A DNA stretch of 8,803 nt from Spirochaetales bacterium (GTDB taxonomy: Bacteria; Spirochaetota; Spirochaetia; DSM-27196; SLAA01): positions 1-8,803 of the forward strand of contig SLBH01000124.1 in the NCBI GenBank assembly GCA_007126415.1, in the 5' to 3' direction. Of this stretch, positions 6,011 to 8,803 are shown in pieces. Numbering within the stretch: position 1 is the first letter of the stretch; every line of letters begins with the position of its first letter. Both the position numbers and the translations under genes were made by a program. The notes under the pieces are model-generated. The model was not told the origin of the DNA. It saw only the letters and a program-made list of their open reading frames with translations, and searched no databases.

Positions 6011-6070
6011 CGCTCATGCGACCTCACGGAACGACATAACACCAACTATAATCTCAAGATGCTAATCTTA

Positions 6071-7057
6071 TTAGGCGATCGCTTCTACGTCGGCGCGCAT
6101 GCGCTCGATATCGGCCGGGTCCAACACCACATCTCCGCCCCCGGCGTTCTCTTCAATCTGGCCCGTCTTGCGCGCTCCGCACAGCACATTCACGTTGTCA
6201 CCAGTTCCCTGGGCCGCAGTCCATGCAATCACTAAATGCGTCATCGTGCAATCGTACTTACGACATAGCGGCTCCCATTTCTTCACCAAATCCACAATGT
6301 GTACTAAATTTTCTTTCTCAAACCATTTAATCTTGCGTTTCGCGGCACCTTCGCCGAGAGGCGTATCAAGTGTATATTTGCCGGTAAGCACCCCCCGTTC
6401 AAGCGGCGAGTACGCCTGAAAGCACACGTTATGCTCGGCACAAAGATCAAAGAAATGCTGTTCAGCCGAGCGGTCAAGCATACTATACTTCTCCTGGATC
6501 AGGTCTAGCTGCCCGTGCTTCACGTATTCTTTACACTCTTCCCGGCTGACGTTCGAAGCTCCAATAGCCTTAATTTTGCCCTGCTCTTTGAGCTTCATCA
6601 GCGCGCCCATTGTGTCTTCGATTGGAACAGGATACTCGGGAACTGACTGCCAATGGACGATGTAAATGTCGATATGGTCGGTCTTCAGGCGCCGAAGGCT
6701 CATCTCCACCTCTTCCCGCAAGCGCTCGGGGCGGGCGTTGCGCACGATACGAACGCCGTCTCGCTCAAGAAAGACCGCGCCTTCCTCTATATCCCACCGT
6801 AGTCCGCACTTGGTAGCGAGCACATAATCGTCCCGGCGTCCCTGCAAAGCCTCTCCCACTACTTCTTCGCTGTGCCCAAGCCCGTATGCCGGCGCCGTAT
6901 CCAATAGCGTGACGCCAAGTTCTCTCGCCCGGTGTATTGTGCGAATCGACTCAGCATCGTCACTGGCTCCCCAGTTACTGTCTCCTCCGATCGCCCAGGT
7001 ACCGATGCCAACTACCGAAGCCTCGAGGCCGGAATTACCGATCTTCATTGTTCTCAC
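6071..7057 (-). CDS. Aldo/keto reductase
   Basis: NAD(P)H-dependent oxidoreductase with a TIM-barrel fold, 328 residues, typical length. The catalytic tetrad is complete: D53 and Y58 in LLDTAPAYGLGHSEE, K83 in ATKCG and H135 in IVHWQ. The segments GASNVS (166-171), QEKYSMLDR (188-196) and QAYSPLERGVLTGKY (214-228) follow in the usual order. The C-terminal cofactor phosphate-binding motif is present as GARKTGQIEEN (294-304). It resembles the IolS-like, sugar-active branch, but that assignment is by general look only. The start is GTG at 7055-7057, since AAGGAG (7065-7070) is 7 bases upstream; ATG 7048 would be 16 bases away. It is divergent from the transaldolase, with which it may share control and pathway. 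Confidence 0.95.
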   Translation of the reverse strand: MRTMKIGNSGLEASVVGIGTWAIGGDSNWGASDDAESIRTIHRARELGVTLLDTAPAYGLGHSEEVVGEALQGRRDDYVLATKCGLRWDIEEGAVFLERDGVRIVRNARPERLREEVEMSLRRLKTDHIDIYIVHWQSVPEYPVPIEDTMGALMKLKEQGKIKAIGASNVSREECKEYVKHGQLDLIQEKYSMLDRSAEQHFFDLCAEHNVCFQAYSPLERGVLTGKYTLDTPLGEGAAKRKIKWFEKENLVHIVDLVKKWEPLCRKYDCTMTHLVIAWTAAQGTGDNVNVLCGARKTGQIEENAGGGDVVLDPADIERMRADVEAIA

Positions 7058-7089
7058 CAGTCTGCTCCTTCGCTCAAGATGTAGCCCTT

Positions 7090-7118
7090 ATTGTAGAGCA
7101 GAATGCTTATACCGCCAA
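7090..7118 (-). promoter_or_regulatory. Aldo/keto reductase promoter, TTGGCG-N17-TACAAT
   Basis: On the minus strand TTGGCG (7113-7118) and TACAAT (7090-7095) are spaced by 17 bases, which fits sigma70. Transcription would begin near 7083, leaving a short leader with AAGGAG at 7065-7070 before the GTG start. Confidence 0.6.
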
Positions 7119-7204
7119 GCGGCGTCGCAGGCCCCGTCGGCAGACCTCGTAGATCTCTCACGAGAGAGGCCTATAGACCGGCATAAACCGGCTGGGAACA
7201 ATTG

Positions 7205-7217
7205 TTGCAAAATGCAA
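7205..7217. promoter_or_regulatory. Palindrome TTGCA-AAA-TGCAA, candidate operator
   Basis: A perfect 13-bp inverted repeat overlaps the palindrome AACAATTGTT (7197-7206) at its left edge. It falls in the spacer of the possible transaldolase promoter and about 90 bases upstream of the AKR promoter, so one regulator could affect both directions. The binding protein is not known. Confidence 0.4.
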
Positions 7218-7456
7218 TTATTTGTTTAAAGTGAAACAGTCACGCAGTTGTGCATAGCGCGACACCGTTCCTGACGAACGACGACAACGTAGCGCTCGGG
7301 CTGCCCGGTGCACCCTTCGGCTTCATAAATAACTCCCAAAAAAAGACATATACGAAAGTTCCCCATCTTCTTCCGGGCGTTCGGAAAATCCACGGTTGCA
7401 ACACTGCTCCACATGATGGCACAGACATTGCTCGGTAACTCTCAGGAGGCACTCGT

Positions 7457-8512
7457 ATGCACCGATCGAAGAAGGACGGCTATTTTCACCGTGTTCACAG
7501 ACTCAGTCCTACCCGGTTCTGGATCAACAACCCCACCCCCAAAGAGGCGGCCTTTTCAATCGAAGCCGGCGCGGTGGCGTGCACCACAAACCCCACCTAC
7601 GTAGCCAATCAGTTGAGGCGTAACGACGTGCCGGAGGCGGTTTACCAGATTGTCGATGAACTCAACCAAGAGGCCGACTCAAACGATCAGGCCGTCGACC
7701 GGGTGATGCAGGAGCTAATCAAACCGATCATGGAGCAGTTTCGTTCGCTTTACGAGCGGAGTTCCGGCGAGGCCGGCTTCGTCTCAATACAGGGCAATCC
7801 CCATCACGACGACGACGCCGAGCGCATCGTCAACGAGGCAATAGAGTACCGCAAGCTCGGCAGGAACTTCATCGCCAAAGTCGCCGTTACGCCTGCAGGG
7901 CTGAAAGCCATTGAGGCACTGATCGAGCTGGACATCCCGATTATCGCCACCGAGATAATGGGCCTGCCCCAGGCGATTGCAACCTGCGAGCTGTACAACC
8001 GCGTGAGCGAGCGCTCCGGCAAACGCCCCGCGCTCTATGTCACCCACATAACCGGCATTTTCGACGAATATCTGCAACGTGCGGCCGAAAGACACTCATA
8101 CGATATTGAACCGGACATCCTCTTCCAAGCCGGAAGCATCGTAGCTCGGAGGCAATACGTGCTGATGCAAGAGCGAGGCTATCCCGGCGTATTTCTCGGC
8201 GGCGGAGCACGCGGATTGCACCATTTCACCGAGTTGGTCGGTGGTGACCTGCACATTACAATCAACTGGCAGCGGGCAGCCGCCGAACTGATCAAGAGCA
8301 ATCCCCCTGTAATCTGGCGCATGTTTAACCCCGCCCCTGAGGCAGTGGTGGAGGAATTGCTTGCGAAGGTACCGGCGTTTCGCAGCGCTTACTGTGAGGA
8401 CGGCCTATCGGCGGAGGAATTCGCCGAGTTCGGCCCGGTGCAGCATTTTCGCGAGATGTTTGTTCAAGGCTGGGACAGCGCTGCCCGGAAGATCGCAAGC
8501 AGACGACAATAG
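7457..8512 (+). CDS. Transaldolase-family class I aldolase
   Basis: Cytoplasmic TIM-barrel aldolase of 351 residues. Family landmarks are FWINNPTPKEAAFSIEAG (21-38), CTTNPTYVANQL (42-53), FVSIQGNP (108-115), and FIAKVAVTPAGLKAIEAL (138-155), in which K141 is the predicted Schiff-base lysine. In classical transaldolases the acid residues near the lysine are an aspartate in the first strand and a glutamate in the third. Here they align with N24 and Q112. Glutamine at the second position is also found in fructose-6-phosphate aldolase (FSA, Q59), so a cleavage rather than a transfer reaction is possible. Asparagine at the first is unusual. The protein is longer than FSA/TalC enzymes (about 220) and has a C-terminal extension (about 285-351) ending QHFREMFVQGWDSAARKIA. 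AGGAGG (7444-7449) lies 7 bases before the ATG. It is divergent from the AKR. Confidence 0.85.
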   Translation: MHRSKKDGYFHRVHRLSPTRFWINNPTPKEAAFSIEAGAVACTTNPTYVANQLRRNDVPEAVYQIVDELNQEADSNDQAVDRVMQELIKPIMEQFRSLYERSSGEAGFVSIQGNPHHDDDAERIVNEAIEYRKLGRNFIAKVAVTPAGLKAIEALIELDIPIIATEIMGLPQAIATCELYNRVSERSGKRPALYVTHITGIFDEYLQRAAERHSYDIEPDILFQAGSIVARRQYVLMQERGYPGVFLGGGARGLHHFTELVGGDLHITINWQRAAAELIKSNPPVIWRMFNPAPEAVVEELLAKVPAFRSAYCEDGLSAEEFAEFGPVQHFREMFVQGWDSAARKIASRRQ

Positions 8513-8518
8513 GCAACA

Positions 8519-8549
8519 CGGACAGCCCGCATCGATTCCGGGCTGTCCG
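8519..8549. terminator. 11-bp hairpin between convergent genes
   Basis: CGGACAGCCCG (8519-8529) and CGGGCTGTCCG (8539-8549) pair perfectly around a 9-base loop, six bases after the transaldolase stop. The following plus-strand bases (CCTCTT) are only weakly T-rich, so termination may depend partly on the stem. It can serve both the transaldolase and the AEC permease reading toward it. Confidence 0.75.
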
Positions 8550-8570
8550 CCTCTTACCGGATCTCAGCGG

Positions 8571-8803
8571 TCACTGCAACATTAGCAGCACGTAAAGCAC
8601 CGGAAGCAGCGGGATTATCGCAAGAGTCGTAACTACCCACGCAGAGTTGGCAAGATCGAGATCGAACTCGTAGACCACCGGTGGAATAAGCGCGTTGAAG
8701 GCGACCGGCATAACCGACAGAACCACCAGTACTTTGAACGCCACCCCGTCGAGCAAGGACGGCAGTCCAAGGCCAACTCCGATCGGGATGATAACGGCCG
8801 GAA
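8571..8803 (-). CDS. AEC-family permease, C-terminal part
   Basis: The frame is open to the right edge of the window and ends with TGA at 8571-8573, so only the last 77 residues are seen. The segments VLVVLSVMPVAFNALIPPVVYEFDLDLANSAWVV-type (methionine-proline followed by FNALI, then an acidic spacer and a last membrane helix) are typical of the auxin efflux carrier (AEC) family of bacterial permeases, which move small organic acids such as malate or malonate. At least two membrane helices are visible. It converges on the transaldolase across a strong hairpin. Whether it belongs to the same pathway is not known. Confidence 0.85.
   Translation of the reverse strand, partial: PAVIIPIGVGLGLPSLLDGVAFKVLVVLSVMPVAFNALIPPVVYEFDLDLANSAWVVTTLAIIPLLPVLYVLLMLQ

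Larger units (their letters stand above)
7058..7456. other. 399-base divergent control region
   Basis: No convincing gene is present; small frames on both strands lack support. Between the AKR promoter and the transaldolase leader are several symmetric elements: TCTCTC-AC-GAGAGA (7154-7167), ACCGGC repeated with a 10-base period (7177-7182 and 7187-7192), AACAATTGTT (7197-7206), and TTGCA-AAA-TGCAA (7205-7217). A possible plus-strand promoter is TTGTTG (7202-7207), 17 bases, TTTAAA (7225-7230), which would give a leader of about 220 bases. Confidence 0.5.

Noticed and set aside
6062..6074. Palindrome CTAAT-CTT-ATTAG at the AKR stop codon, as a terminator
   Set aside because: The stem is only five A/T-rich pairs and includes the stop codon, with no T tract after it. 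Termination is not convincing.
7226..7452. Small frames on both strands between the AKR and transaldolase genes
   Set aside because: They overlap one another, lack ribosome binding sites and recognisable motifs, and fall in a region of regulatory character.
1..8803. CRISPR arrays, tRNA genes, insertion sequences
   Set aside because: There are no regularly spaced long repeats, no cloverleaf-like segments and no transposase-like frames.

Overview
The window (8,803 bases, moderate GC content) comes from a bacterium. Its starts have clear AAGGAG-type ribosome binding sites, and the promoters look sigma70-like. The TRAP solute-binding protein has a Sec signal peptide without a lipobox cysteine, which suggests a periplasm and so a diderm host. 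The lineage cannot be fixed from sequence reading alone. The content is an accessory carbohydrate or organic-acid uptake and catabolism locus. There are no rRNA or tRNA genes, CRISPR arrays or insertion sequences.

Layout, left to right. (1) 1-172: tail of a LuxR/GerE-type helix-turn-helix protein, plus strand. (2) 208-951: short-chain dehydrogenase/reductase (SDR), plus strand. (3) 998-1681, minus strand: GntR-family regulator with an FCD effector domain, convergent with the SDR; a 27-bp imperfect palindrome covers its putative -10. (4) 4934 down to 1807, minus strand: a TRAP transporter in the order dctP-dctM-dctQ. The small membrane subunit therefore comes last, not in its usual place between P and M. 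A 222-base gap between P and M holds an orphan 51-codon open frame and an array of 8-bp repeats. (5) 4935-5379: divergent control region. The dctP promoter here is near consensus, and its 17-bp spacer is exactly a perfect palindrome. (6) 5380-5940, plus strand: XRE-cupin regulator. (7) 7057 down to 6071, minus strand: aldo/keto reductase (AKR), with its own recognisable promoter. (8) 7058-7456: second divergent control region, rich in small palindromes. (9) 7457-8512, plus strand: transaldolase-family class I aldolase with unusual catalytic positions, followed by an 11-bp terminator hairpin. (10) 8571-8803, minus strand: C-terminal part of an AEC-family permease, cut by the window edge.

How the parts may work together (inference). 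The TRAP system would import a carboxylate-bearing substrate, since the SBP keeps the conserved substrate-binding arginine. The SDR and AKR would carry out NAD(P)-linked oxidation or reduction, and the aldolase would cleave or rearrange a sugar-phosphate-like intermediate. The GntR-FCD and XRE-cupin proteins flank the transport operon and are the obvious candidates for substrate-responsive control through the two palindromic operators. The substrate is not identifiable from the sequence. No clearly new defence or mobile system is visible. The most distinctive signals are the operator-in-spacer promoter, the start-less strong Shine-Dalgarno in the dctP leader, the P-M-Q order and the altered aldolase active site.
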